From assembly GCA_020726505.1 (NCBI GenBank), contig JAHLEZ010000001.1:5270001-5334000 (forward strand): a stretch of 64,000 nucleotides of DNA. Reading direction: 5' to 3'. Under the pieces are notes generated by a model, which saw only the letters and a program-made list of their open reading frames with translations, was not told the DNA's origin and made no database searches. The translations under genes were made by a program, and so were the position numbers. Shown in pieces: positions 24,147-35,910 of the stretch (position 1 is the first letter of the stretch; each line of letters begins with the position of its first letter). Source of the DNA: Leptodontidium sp. MPI-SDFR-AT-0119. Its lineage: Eukaryota > Ascomycota > Leotiomycetes > Helotiales > Leptodontidiaceae.

Positions 24147-25346
24147 ATGTTCTGCACAACCAACGTACAATACACCAAACCCATGGGAAGAGATTCTAAC
24201 CACTCCGCCAACTCTTCCTTTTCTGATGGGTCCTCAGACGCTTGGGAGTCTTCAACTATCTATACGCCAATGTCAACACCTCGTCAAAGATCTCCAAATG
24301 CTGTCAAGTATGAGAACTCTGGATTTTCAGCACCTACGCCCAGATCTTCTCCTGACAGGTATGGGGCCGTCAACGGTTTCTGTGCAATGAACACCTTGAC
24401 ACAAAATATGATGACAATATATCACGAGCCGCAACCTTCTTTCTCTGGGCACTCGAACCTCAAGTCACCATCAACTCAAAGCCTTGCCGACTTCAACTAC
24501 GGACCTTATCTTGATGACTCCATGGCGCAGTCATTCCACTCAAATCATGGTCTACCAATGAGTGCTCCAGGTCTAGTGCATGATGATCTCTACTCGCCGG
24601 TCTCAGACATGAGCTCTTCACCACCGGTTCTCGAGGGCTGTGTGGTTCCATCCCAGACGACCTTTGAAGAATTCGGCTTGCAGTCACCAATGCACCCAGC
24701 GAAATCCCTTCAATTCAATGTCGACTACGACTGTCAATCTTCTGACTACGACTCGGGTTTTTTGGTGGACACCTTATCGCCTGGAAGCAACAGATATCTG
24801 GTACCCGAGTACCAGCAGTTCAAATCAGAGCACTCTACCCCATCCCGTGGTCCATCGCATCGACAGCCCTCAATACAAGCTCACGAAAACGAATCCTTTG
24901 CCGACTTCCGTCTCAAACTTGAGGTTGAAACGAAGCAGACCAAGAAAATCCGGCTTGCGCGTAAGCGTTCCAATGGCTTCGGTCGCATTTACGACAACAT
25001 ATTGACCGACATCGGGCTCAACCCAAGAGCGAATTTCGCCTGTGACTGGCCAGGATGTGAGAAGAAGTTTGCGAGGTCCGAGCATCGCAAACGGCACTAC
25101 AAGATCCACGAGGACGAGAAAGAGAAATGCGAGTTTTGTCCACATTCCTTCTCCAGGACGAGAAAAGATAACTATAAGACGCATCTGAAGCTCCATGCAG
25201 ATCCACAGAAGGGGAGCAGGACGGATTATCATCCCGGTGCGGCTGCTGCGCTCAGGAGAATGGAAGCGGAGACTCGCAAAGGCGCTGCGTCGAAGGTTAG
25301 AAGGGAGGCCAAGGTTGCACGTCGCGTTGCGAGGACTCGATTTTAG
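24147..25346 (+). CDS. C2H2 zinc-finger transcription regulator
   Basis: A single exon of 399 residues. The N-terminal 270 residues are Ser/Pro/Tyr-rich and low in structure, with several SP/TP sites, as in fungal developmental regulators. Two zinc fingers follow at the C-terminal end: CDWPGCEKKFARSEHRKRHYK then IH (C-x4-C-x12-H-x3-H), and CEFCPHSFSRTRKDNYKTH then LKLH (C-x2-C-x14-H-x3-H). The second finger is two residues longer than usual between Cys and His. A basic Arg/Lys-rich tail ends in RRVARTRF. It is probably a nuclear DNA-binding protein. The layout (long disordered N-terminus, two C-terminal fingers) resembles BrlA-type conidiation regulators, but I would not name it. The frame is open upstream to 24048 without an ATG, so 24147 (MFCTTNVQ) is the start. 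Confidence 0.85.
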   Translation: MFCTTNVQYTKPMGRDSNHSANSSFSDGSSDAWESSTIYTPMSTPRQRSPNAVKYENSGFSAPTPRSSPDRYGAVNGFCAMNTLTQNMMTIYHEPQPSFSGHSNLKSPSTQSLADFNYGPYLDDSMAQSFHSNHGLPMSAPGLVHDDLYSPVSDMSSSPPVLEGCVVPSQTTFEEFGLQSPMHPAKSLQFNVDYDCQSSDYDSGFLVDTLSPGSNRYLVPEYQQFKSEHSTPSRGPSHRQPSIQAHENESFADFRLKLEVETKQTKKIRLARKRSNGFGRIYDNILTDIGLNPRANFACDWPGCEKKFARSEHRKRHYKIHEDEKEKCEFCPHSFSRTRKDNYKTHLKLHADPQKGSRTDYHPGAAAALRRMEAETRKGAASKVRREAKVARRVARTRF

Positions 25347-28300
25347 GATACACACTCAAACTCTGAGTCTCCGACCTGACCGATGACCGAAAGATACCCA
25401 ATACCATTGCTTGTATGGCTGTATGTGCACATTGATGGGTGATGGGAGATGATTTATTATTATGATCTGATGCCTCATGGATGATGGGGAATTTTGTATT
25501 GAATTTCCTTTGTTTTGGGTTTTGTTTTTCTCCACGACGCTAGTGGTAGCGAGCCTCCTTTTGTCACCACCCATTTACTTCTCTTGATGGACCTTTTATT
25601 TGGGGATTTATACTGAGGACACATGTTTGATTGTTATTTTCTCTTGCAATTATTGATTGCAACAATCTTTGGAAGCTTTCAAGACTACTATCACAATCAT
25701 TTTCGAAAGGTGTCTTTGCGTTCTGTATCTCTTTTGTTGGACCACCTAGTCTGCATCGCATACCAAGCATAGTGTGTAATATTGTTATCTTTGTGTGCTG
25801 TCTCTTGAGTTTAGGTTTGAGTGGGGTGTACGAGTTGGATTTGCGAAGAGTGTCGTAGCGCCTTGTTCATTGGTTTCTTTGGTGGATTGAGAAGAACCCA
25901 TTCTGGCTTTGATTGGGGCTTTTCAATTGTACTTCTAATTTGTATGGTATGGAAGGGCACAACTGTGTTTGCATCACTCGTTTCAAGCAGATTATAAGAA
26001 TAAACAATGAAGCAATTCAACAGCAAAACCCTTGATCTGAAATCTACGTATTCAAAGCATGATCCATAGAATCGAGGTATTGTGTAACCTAGTACCATGG
26101 ATCATTTATCTTCACCGCTTCCGAACTGTTCCTTCAATAAGGCATGAATAATCGGACAGCTCCGGGATGAGAGGTCGTCAGAAAGACCACTCCACTGCCA
26201 AAAAAGATGGTCATAGAAACGGCTCAATTGGGAAATCTCTTACTCCAAGATAAGCCTTGTCCTACCAGTATCTGCGGCAAGCCGTCTGCACAAACAGCAG
26301 TGGAGGCAAGGAAATAGGTGCCCACATGACCCCTCGATAGGCCTAGAAAGGCGTTTCTAGAAAGACCAACGGTCAAAGCATGCAAGTGGAAGTGGGCGCG
26401 CGGGGGATGCTCTTCACAGGGACTGCATGAAGCATGCTGCAGGAACGGCTGTGTGATATGTTTGCATGGTGCTTGCATATTGAGAAAAAAAGACTTCTAG
26501 AAGGTTACCCCTTACATCAGGCTGCAGACTACCCCCACCCCAAACTACATGGTCTACTGACCGACTGACCTGCCACATGGAGCCACGAAGGATGCTAGCA
26601 AGGGAATTGGTGGGTGAGTACGGGGAAGGGCGTTTTCAAACGCTGCTTGGCGGACCGCTTGGTCCCATGGCTTTCGAATTCCAACATCTCATGAATGTCC
26701 TCCCTCTCCCTCTCCCAGTCGCAACTTTTCCTCGTTCGTATCACCACCAACCACAACAACTGTTCTCATGCCATGGCAACCACGACAAGTCAGGAGTAGC
26801 TATGAAATGCGCCCTGCAGCAGCTGAAGGCACGGATTCTTCTCCATCTGTCAGGTACGAGAGGGCCCAAGAGCGAGATTAGCCCCTCCACTGGCGCAATA
26901 CAGCCCCTATCACACTCTTAAATTGAGAGAGGGAGGAGAATTGCGATGACGGCAGTCCCCACCTACGTTGATCCAAGACTGCAAGGGAATGGAACATAGC
27001 TGTAAGTACTCCTACATGGTGCCATCTATCTGGATTTCTAGGCTGAAGCGTCCAATCCTAGCTCTCTCTCGCTGACGGTGATCTACTGACCAGGAGACTA
27101 CCCCTAGCAGGTCACTTCTCAATCCAACATCCGTAGAACTGGTTCCGGATTTGATCGTTGAACGAGGGAGTTGGGTAGACACTCCCCTGTGTTGCGCGTG
27201 GACCCCAAACACCATACAGCATAACAACAAGAACAGGGAGGACATGGATGGGGACATACTCTCAATTTACTGGTTTCTTTGACGCCGGAAAGCCAACGGA
27301 TGGCCACGGACGTCTTGAAAGACAGAAAAATGCACTTGCTGATCTTATTCTCTCCTTCCTTCGTCCATGGTCAAAACTCTTTCTGATCCACTTTGCTCAA
27401 ATACAAACTCCATCAAAGACGGACAGATAGGTTCCCGTCAACACCAAACAGGGTCATATATGCAAGGCGAACACATTCTTGAAACTCCCTGCAATCAATA
27501 CTCTGTGCCACCAAACACCGCCTCACTTATGCCCCTGATTCAGCCTCAGCCTCGACTTGATGGCAAAGATCAACCTCCGTCAGTATTCCCCAGACAGCCA
27601 GCCAACATTCATAGTGGAAAATTGTCTCCTGTGTGAACAATCGATAGCAGTTCAGGAGGTAAAGGTCCTATGATCACTTCACTCTGAAACCTCTCGGCCT
27701 CGGGATCGGACTGATCGGAATGTTGGACAAGGCGCCAGGGCTGAGATGAAACACCACAATGTACAGACCGGGAAGCTCGTACATATCGATTGAGCGCGAC
27801 TGGACGTGGCAAGCTGAGTCTTGATGGTGATCAGCTGCCATCCGAGGGAGTAAGAAGGTGAGAAATCACCGCAGTCATCCCTCCATACTCAGCTAACAGC
27901 TTGGCCATAGGCAGGCGTTGCCTTTCCGCAGTTCTTGTGGCAAGGAAACAGAAGATTGCCAGATCATACAATAAAGCAATTTTCCTCGAACGCTAGGCAA
28001 GAACTCGAGCCCCAGTCTGCTACAAGCCGGAGACGCGGGGAGCGAACTCCCTCGTGCGGTATTCGAGGCGTACTATGCGACATGATCACCGAAGACTGAG
28101 AGCACACTCATACAACGGTATCAGAGGACCTCAGAGCATAGCAGGCTTTGTGCGGGCGGGAAGCTCTCAGCATTTCTTTGGATCCCACGTTGCCCGTTCC
28201 TGAACCACGAAGCACGCTTTCCGATCGTGTTGGCCCGAGCCGCGAATGAGCTGGGACAGCGGAATCTAAGTAGTGTTCGCATATCTCGAACCCTCTTCAT

Positions 28301-28803
28301 GGGCTTCGTAGAAGTTGGCTCTTGTGGCTTGCCCTATGGAAGCGCCCGATGAGCGCGAATACACCTGTAAGTACACTGCTGCTCTCAATCAACTTCCTTT
28401 ACTTAGTCCACCGTCCTTTCTAACCCATCTACCCAATAGGCTGAATCATGGGAGATTCGCTTGTCACATCACAACAGCCTACCTGCTCTGGTCTATCCGC
28501 GAATAGATCATCTGGCTCGTTGATAAGGCAGTTTCAGCTTCTGATGGGGATATGATTCTAGTGTTAGAATATATGGACACTTCTCAAGAAGTTGTTGGCT
28601 TGATCGTCCGAATTGGATTATCCATATGTTTGGGCGCAACAGACGTCGGTCTGTGGTAGACACTTTCGATGCGGATCCGGACGAGATGCTCAAGTATCGC
28701 CGTGTCGCACTGCAGATGTCGATTCCGAAAATAAAGAGGCCAAGTCTAGGTGGGAAGACTGAGCAGCGGACAGAAAATACAGGTCCGGGTGCACATCTGG
28801 TTG
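25347..28803. other. 3.4-kb gene-poor stretch
   Basis: No gene was supported. The first few hundred bases are T-rich and probably the 3' UTR of the C2H2 gene. Around 28300-28800 some plus-strand segments read like protein (for example DTFDADPDEMLKYRRVALQM near 28655), but stops interrupt every frame, so this may be an old gene remnant. Confidence 0.45.
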
Positions 28804-29163
28804 CTACCCAGGTAGTCTGTCTCGAAGTGGTGCTTCGTCAAAGCCACCACAGTTCAGATCGTACAGATAGAAATGCGTTGTCCTTATGTACACATCTATT
28901 CTCTCTATGTGCCAGTCCAAATCTGTTCCGGCGCAGATAAGATGCAGAATTTCGTATGGATCCCAAGCTGCACTCTTCTCGATCGCTTCGACTGCCTTCG
29001 AATGTGACCCCTGCCTGGCACGGCTGAAAATTCCATCCACATCGCCTTGCATATCCTTAACGATGACTTCCAAATGCGGGAATCGTTTCGCGCCCTGCCC
29101 CTGTTTCTCTTCAAGTAGAAGTTGTACGAAAGGTACAGCATGGATAACAGACTGGTCGGTCAT
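28804..29163 (-). CDS. Possible hypothetical protein or gene remnant
   Basis: A 119-residue frame, starting MTDQSVIHAVPFVQLLLEEK, has balanced protein-like composition (KRFPHLEVIVKDMQGDVDG, ILHLICAGTDLDWHIERIDV). The same frame stays open upstream to 29223 (CRYLVWGALRQIATIDITM), preceded by a TAG that could be an acceptor. A second protein-like frame lies at 29160-29441 on the same strand. I could not join the two with a GT-AG intron in the right phase, so the gene is either broken, or its exons are not those I can see. No family recognised. It resembles in style the fungal F-box/2EXR-type proteins, but that is only an impression. Confidence 0.35.
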   Translation of the reverse strand: MTDQSVIHAVPFVQLLLEEKQGQGAKRFPHLEVIVKDMQGDVDGIFSRARQGSHSKAVEAIEKSAAWDPYEILHLICAGTDLDWHIERIDVYIRTTHFYLYDLNCGGFDEAPLRDRLPG

Positions 29164-30755
29164 CGTGATATCGATGGTTGCAATTTGGCGCAGTGCTCCC
29201 CAGACCAGATATCGGCATATAAACTAGCAAGACGACTCAAAAGGAAGCAACTCTCATTGCACATGAAGTTGTCGCGATGAATTAGCTCACACTCTATCCC
29301 GTCGGTTGAGACGCCGTTCAAATTCAAAAGCAGCGTTGGATCACAAGTCTCCTGATTGGCGCATCGCATCGCATCCATCGCACACCCGCATCCGCAATGA
29401 CGGAACTTTGTCCATGTGATGATCCGAGCATAGCCACACAAAGAACCACTGTGGTACAGCTGCAGCTATTGGAGCCCCGTATCTTTCCCTTCTCTATCCA
29501 TCTCATTGTTTCGAAAGCTGTTGCCTTCCATCGAATTCTTGGCATATATAAATCCACTGACCGCGGGAAGGATTTTGTTTGTATTTGTGCGGAGAGTACA
29601 GTACAGTACAATATTCGTACCAGCAATGAATGATGCGAGAGGATCCTGGAACGTCGTCGTCCTCCTCCTGTCTTGGAACGTACTCCGTACTAGCCGCGGC
29701 CTCGGAGATAGCTTGAGTGACGTTTGAGATTGTTGGCGGAGGAAAGTGTGGTCACAAAGACCTAGGAATCTATCAAAAACAACCTCAATTCGGATTGATA
29801 TTTCTTGATAGAGAAGATTCAAGTGCTCTGAGAGAGCTTGAAGAGACGAGGGTTTCAGAATTTTGAGACCTTGGGTGGGAGAGAAAGAAAGTCATCTGAG
29901 AGAAAGAAGTGGCAGGAGCTGCATTCCTTACTCAGGCTTGCGCTTGGCAAGATCTTCTGGTATGTCTTATGTCTTTCCTTTTTCTGACCTTCTAAGTTTC
30001 GTTAATTCCCGATTGGAACTGCCTCTCGCGGATTGCTCTCTTTTTTACGGTAGCTGGGAGCGGCTGGATTGCCCTTGCCCATGTGCATGGAAACTCATGG
30101 CTAGTAGCCGTAGGTCGAAGGCTAATCTGGATGCTATGAGAGAACTAAAATTACCTGATGCCTTTGAAGAATGAAACTAATTTCAAGATGACAGACTTGC
30201 CAATTGAACACTGAACCCGGTTGACTGTGAAGGCTAATAGAGCGGGACCGGCTGAGCAACGTCGTCGCTATTGAAAGCACTAGCCTGTCCTGGTTGCCTT
30301 AGCACTATCTTTTCCCCGGCCTCCAGATGCACTGCTATTCGGTCGCAAATAGAGCAAACAACTACTCAGGCAGAAATTTCTCAGACTGAGGGGGTGCTGG
30401 TTAAATTCAATATCTGCTTCTTAACATCAAAAAGGATGAAGTCGTTGCCCCGTCTCGCGATTCACAGGCAACGACGGAAGAGAAAGCGAAAGTCGGACAA
30501 GGAGCACTACTCTTTAATGACCGGAGAGTAGACTTACCCCCTCCGCAGCTGTCAAGTCGCAAGTTTTTTGAGAACTTTAGGGCAGGTTGAAGGTTGTTCC
30601 GAGAGGACTGCGGGGGGAGAACCTTCGAGCGCGACTTAAGCGACCCTTTCCCACATCACTGTTGAATGTAAACAACAACGCCGGCAGCAAACATCTTCTC
30701 TTGCATCGTCACAAAGCACAAAAAGCACACCGTCAATTGCGCGACTGCATACAAG
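29164..30755. other. Region between the possible remnant and the LRR gene
   Basis: The minus strand at 29466-29680 contains LRTNTNKILPAVSGFIYAKN, similar in pattern to a motif common in fungal 2EXR-like proteins, so the remnant at 28804 may extend to here. From 29860 to 30755 I see only the promoter and leader of the next gene. Confidence 0.35.
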
Positions 30756-32627
30756 ATGTCGCTCCCCTCCTACCAGCCACAGGAACAAGCTTACCGGGGT
30801 GGCGTCGCCGTACTCGCTCCCTACCTCGATGGCAGCACCTTGGACTCCCTGTCTCGTGTCAAGACGGCATTTTTCAGTGTCTTCGGAGGGTATCTATGGT
30901 CAGACCCAATAAAGATCGTTTCCAGATCGCGGACTCCGTACAGTAAGTGATCTAGTTCACTAGCCCTTGAAATCCTCAAACTAATCATCTGCACAGCCAA
31001 AGCCATCAAATTCATCACCCGGAAGCATCAAGAGCGATACAGTGACCTCGTGCAAGTTCTAGACTTTCGCCCGCTACTTATGCTAAAAGAAAATGGCAAA
31101 TTCATCGGCGATTTCATTCCGAACGAGCGATACTTCAACTGCCAGTTCATATTCAACCACCTGACATGCTTCAAGAACCTGAAGTTTGTTGTCGTTGACG
31201 ATGTCCAAATTTGGAACAACTCCTACTTCTACGACAGCACATGCCCCCGCTACAATACAAAGCCACTTCTTCTCAGCACCTCTAGCTCTCTTCTTCTGGA
31301 CAGTAGTGCCGTCCTTGAAGCCGACTACTTCACCAATTTGATGTATCTGGATATCTCGGGGACCTATCACGCCGCTGCAGCGATTGCATCACTCAGCAAC
31401 TACGAATTTGGTAATTTACGTGTCTTGAAGATGCGTAATATGCGTCTGACGAAACTTCCACGCTTCATTCTCGCTCTTGGACTTCGCCTATGGAGCTTAG
31501 ATGTCTGTTCAAACCTCCTGACAGACAATGATATCGATTCTCTTATCCTGTACTGCATCAAGCCTGCAATTAAACGTCCCGAACCTCTACCCCGGCCAGT
31601 CTCTGACACAGTTTTCTTCGATTTTCCTCCAGAGTACCAAACTCATGGCGATATTCATGACGATATGCCAGCTCGCCGACCAGACAGTACCACGCATTTC
31701 ATCGAAGCGATGAGCAATACTCAAGACGCCGTATCGAACCCGATGTATTCCCCGACTGGCCTCACCCAGCTCTACATATCCAACAACAAACTCACAGCAA
31801 ACGGAACGAGATTACTACTCAGCACCACAAACCGCTTACAAGTCCTTGATCTCGGAGCCATGATCAGTAACCTAGACCCCTCTATGTACAGCACGCCGCA
31901 CGCCACAGTCTACCACGCCCATGACTCTCTCCTCATGCCCCCGTCGCAACTAGAGAGGATCCGCGTGCACCACTCATTCATCACATTCATCCCAACCATA
32001 ACCCTCGGTTCTCCAACACAATACCACATAGCCTACATCGAAGCGGCCGAGAAATTCGCATTAAGCCACAACTCCTCGGATCCAAACCTAGCCTACGATC
32101 CACTACAAAACCACCGCATCACACACCTAATACTAACAGACATACCCACCAAATCCCATGGGATCCTCATCACCAACCTCACATCTCTCATCCGCAAAGT
32201 CGCAAAGCAATTCCAGGACATCGAGGACGTCCGATCCAGCAGTCTCGCCTCGGGGAATTATAAATACCGCTCGCCACGCTTGTTATCTGGGTTGCGCCTT
32301 CTTCGACTAGAGTTTATTCATGAGGATAGAAGGGACGGACTTTCCTCTTCGGTCTCAGGAGATAGGGATGCAGATACGTTCTTGGAGCGGAGTTTGGGGG
32401 ATTTCTCGTTTTTTGGGGAAGGAGAGGTTGTGGGATCTTCGGGTCGGGGTCGGGGGAAAGAGGTTGAGAAGGGGAAGAAGAAGAATAAGAAGGAGGAGGG
32501 AGTCCTCCGGGACGTAGTTGCCGAATTAAAGGCATTTAGAGAGAAAGAGGTGCCGAGGTGGCCAGGGCAGTTGCAGCTTGTCGTCCCGGCGAGAGCTGGG
32601 GAGTTTGAGAAGTCGTGGGGACATTGA
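30756..32627 (+). CDS. F-box/leucine-rich-repeat-like protein
   Basis: Exons 30756-30942 and 30997-32627 (phase 1, 54-nt intron) encode 605 residues. The N-terminus (YRGGVAVLAPYLDGSTLDSL then SRVKTAFF) looks like a degenerate F-box-like helix pair. Downstream there are irregular leucine-rich segments: YFTNLMYLDISGTYH, FGNLRVLKMRNMRLTKLP, LRLWSLDVCSNLLTDNDI, TQLYISNNKLTANGT and RLQVLDLGAMIS. The C-terminal quarter is charged, with a lysine/glutamate stretch (KEVEKGKKKNKKEEGV). Fungal proteins of this design are usually treated as substrate adaptors of SCF ubiquitin ligases, but the F-box here is weak, so the role is inference. MSLPSYQPQ is the first ATG of exon 1. Confidence 0.8.
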
Positions 32628-33058
32628 GTTGTGTTGTTTTGTTAAGATACCCTTTTTAAATAGAGGAATGCTAAGTGGTGATTCTTCTTGAGATGATTGG
32701 GTTTTGAGATCGAAATCTTAGCTTATTTGGATTTTAAGATGGACATGTGATGTGGATTGGATGGATCTAGGATTTACGATATAAGATAAAAGACTCTTGG
32801 GATAGTGTCCGAGTTGCCCCTTTCATTTCACAAGAGAATACGTAGACCTCGTTTTGATGCAGAAAATGCATTCTACAAGAAGTATATGTAAAATCATCAG
32901 CTGAGTAACCTGAAGATCCAATCCCCTCCTTATGACCCTACTTCGTACGGGATCTCAAAGCCAAAAGCCTGCCCCTTAACGGAAAATTGGCATGTCTGAT
33001 TCATACTTCCGAGGGCTCAGCGGGAGTGCATGAAGCGCATCAAAACAACCTCTGGTCT
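32628..33058. other. Intergenic region
   Basis: AT-rich 3' flank of the LRR gene and leader of the doubtful ORF; nothing else seen. Confidence 0.5.
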
Positions 33059-33679
33059 ATGTCCAAGTGGCTTTCGTATGGCAAGAGCTTCATCCTCCCC
33101 CTCACCTCCATATCTTCCATAATTGGCCAAAAAGCTATTTTTTTTCTCTCTCTAACCCTCATCAACGTCATAACTTTCTTCCTCCTCTTCATTTCGGACT
33201 ACTCCGTCATCTTCAAGATCGCTGTCACTTCCTCCTCATCCTCCTCACTCCTCTCCAACCCACCATCCTCATTCGACCCCTCAGAACCAGAATCTAAATC
33301 GAAATCCCCATTCTCACTACCCCTATCCCCAACTCTCGCAGACTTCCTACTATTCTCCCCATCCCACCTATCAACAGGACAATCCCGCGCTCTCACCACC
33401 CTCCCTCACATAAACCTCGCCATCATCCTCGCTCCCCCTCCCTCTGAAATACACACCCGCATAAAAAAGCTCCCAAAAAAAGCTCCAAGCAAAAATGCAA
33501 TCCATCAGACTACTAGAAAAATAACCAAACAGCTTCGTCAACTAGCCAAGATCCAACATCCACGCAAACTCATGGGCATCAGCCGTAAATTAGCCTTTGT
33601 TGGGATTGAATGCGGTACGCCATTATTCTCAGAGCATGTATTGTACAAGTACAGGTTTTCATACCCCCCCTCTTCCTAG
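33059..33679 (+). CDS. Doubtful ORF with an N-terminal membrane segment
   Basis: A 206-residue frame from ATG 33059. It has a hydrophobic segment (KAIFFLSLTLINVITFFLLF), a serine run, a Ser/Pro-rich middle and a basic C-terminal half (TRKITKQLRQLAKIQHPRKL). The frame is open 24 codons upstream, without an ATG. The strand is strongly pyrimidine-rich, which by itself keeps frames open, so it may be chance. No family recognised. Confidence 0.35.
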   Translation: MSKWLSYGKSFILPLTSISSIIGQKAIFFLSLTLINVITFFLLFISDYSVIFKIAVTSSSSSSLLSNPPSSFDPSEPESKSKSPFSLPLSPTLADFLLFSPSHLSTGQSRALTTLPHINLAIILAPPPSEIHTRIKKLPKKAPSKNAIHQTTRKITKQLRQLAKIQHPRKLMGISRKLAFVGIECGTPLFSEHVLYKYRFSYPPSS

Positions 33680-34889
33680 TATCCAGGCTATAGCTCACTG
33701 GGAGGTCATGGGGCAGAGCTTACAGCAGGTCAAGCTGATGTAAGCACGAGCCGGGACATCGTATTGAAGGTCAAGTATCCGCGCTTCTGGTAGACTTCAA
33801 AAACTGGCTAGCTAGCTTGCTGCTTGTCATGCTTCAGACCACCAACAAAGTAACTATCTCATGCCTCAGTACAGCACTGAGAACTACCCAGTCAAGCATT
33901 TGGTTAAGCTCTGTAGGCTCTTACTAGGAGGCTTGGCACAATCTGTCTGCTCAACTTCTCCCTAAGCGCTTTTGGAATTAAACATCCTTAGTGAACTCAA
34001 ATTTAAAAGTCTCTACGTATTTAAGCCTTTCCATTTTGTCCTCCAAGAGTCGATCTCCAGTCTTTGCCGCCTGGAAAAGTATCATCAAGTCATCCCATAG
34101 ACCTTGTGGGGAAGAATCCCCTCCAGGAAGCAGAAAGAGTTTGGGGAGCTGACACAAGCAAACTTCAAGTCCGGGTGAACTCTTAAAACAAGACCTAACA
34201 CACGTGCAAGCATCTTAAAGTTGCGGCGGGCAAGCATTGCTTCTTGCAACTTCTTGTTTACTTGAGGGAGGGGGTTTCCCCGTGGGCTCGCTTGGCACTC
34301 GCCAAGAAGGACCCCTAATTTCGTTTCTTCGGCAGGGGATCCGAGCCAGGTTGGGGTTTTCCCAACTTCACAAGGTGGGGGCAACCATGTTCTCGGATCG
34401 CGGAGAATTTTTTAATCTATTGTGCCGTAGATAGCCTGGAATCGTTTCAGGGAAGCAAAGAGTGAGAAGAGGGTGTTTTATGATCAAGTTACCGGAGTTT
34501 GGAGGATTGCTGGAGATTGGTTAGTAAGATCGGAACTAAAAAATGCACCTACAAGAGGGGATGTAGGAAGCAGAGAACAATTGCGTTTGTCTGTAGGCTT
34601 CGATAAGATCCTAGATGAAGGAGATATTTTCAGGTTCTATACGTGGATAATCACGATGGATTTGAGATTTCATAAGCATCAAAATTGCTTGAAGTACTGA
34701 ATATGAATATGTGCTATGCTATATATGCAAGAGAAAAGAATAGAGCCACCTCAGTCCCGCAAATGGGGACCGAGAGGAAGAAAATTGTATGTACAAGAAC
34801 CAGAGATATATGTCTTTCTCGACCATATATCAAATGAATGCTTTTTCGTCAAGAAAATCACAGAAACCATGAACTAGGAACTCTCCCAT
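33680..34889. other. 1.2-kb region without a supported gene
   Basis: Only short frames were seen. The last 200 bp are the AT-rich 3' flank of the minus-strand pectate lyase gene. Confidence 0.5.
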
Positions 34890-35910
34890 CTATGGAGAGA
34901 CCTTTCCAACACCAGCACCGTTGGCAACGGAGGCAGCGACTGTGCTGGCTGACTCGGCTGTGTAGGAGTATGGGATCTTGAGGGTGCACTTCTGGGTGAT
35001 GCGGGTGGTGGATGTACCGGTGAGCAGGTTGTTGACATCACAGATGGAACCGGGGAGCTTGGAGTCGAGATCAGTGACCATGGCGAGGTTGGTGTTGTCA
35101 AAGACGTTGGCCTCAACGTAGACTTGAGCACCCATGCGGGAATTGATACCGGAGGTGTCAGTGCCGGTAATGTGGGAGTTGAAGACGTGGGCAGTTCCGA
35201 ATCGGACGGATGGGAGACGGGAGTTGACCTTGTCGAACTGGTTGTGGTGGTAGGTGACGTGGAGCTTTCCAGTGTCTTCGGCTGCGTTGTTGTCGGAGTG
35301 TCCGACGAGAGAACCCTTCCAGTGTCCGGAGAACTTGTTCCATGAGACGGTGACCATGTCAGCGGCGTGGGTGATATCTAAGAGTCCTGATAGACGACTT
35401 AGTATGTTTACAATCCCAAGGTCATGATTTGTGCTCACCATCATAGTCATCCTTGCCTCCTACGAGACCTTTGGAAGTGAAGGTATTGTGATCAACCCAG
35501 ATCTGAGTGGACTCGTCAATGGCGAGAATATCACCCTTTGGAGGGGCTGGGCCCAGAGCCAGGTTCTGGAAGATAACATTGGTTCCCTTGCGAACACGGA
35601 ATCCAGAGTCGGTTACACCCGAGCCGGTACCCTTTCCGAAGATCGAAACGTTACTACCGACGTCGACAATGCCGCAGCCTGAGAGAAGACCATCAATATA
35701 AACAATTCTCTTGGTGGTGAGCTTCTTGTCGGTTGCTGCGATCAGGGCCGCGCAATCTTTGACCGTAGTTGTAGTTCCTCCAGCGCCACCAGTGGTTCCT
35801 GCACCATATCCAATGGGAGCTCCGGCAACACGAGCCTCAATGGAGGCAGAAGGAGCAGCAGTAGCTGAGGAGATGAAGCCGAGAGCAGCGACGAGAATTT
35901 GAGACTTCAT
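34890..35910 (-). CDS. Secreted pectate lyase, polysaccharide lyase family 1
   Basis: Exons 35910-35439 and 35386-34890 encode 322 residues. A signal peptide is clear (MKSQILVAALGFISSATAA). The mature protein has the PL1 parallel beta-helix features: IWVDHNTFTSKG, DGLLDITHAADMVTVSWNKF with calcium-binding aspartates, HHNQFDKVNSRLPSVRFGTA carrying the catalytic arginine region (RLPSVRFG), and HVFNSHITGTDTSG. Two cysteines occur near the C-terminus (SICDVNN, QKCTLK). The enzyme cleaves polygalacturonan by beta-elimination, acts outside the cell and typically serves plant-tissue breakdown. The codon upstream in frame is TTG, so ATG 35910 is the start. The 52-nt intron splits a GGA codon. Codon use is strongly C-ending, as expected for a highly expressed secreted enzyme. 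Confidence 0.93.
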
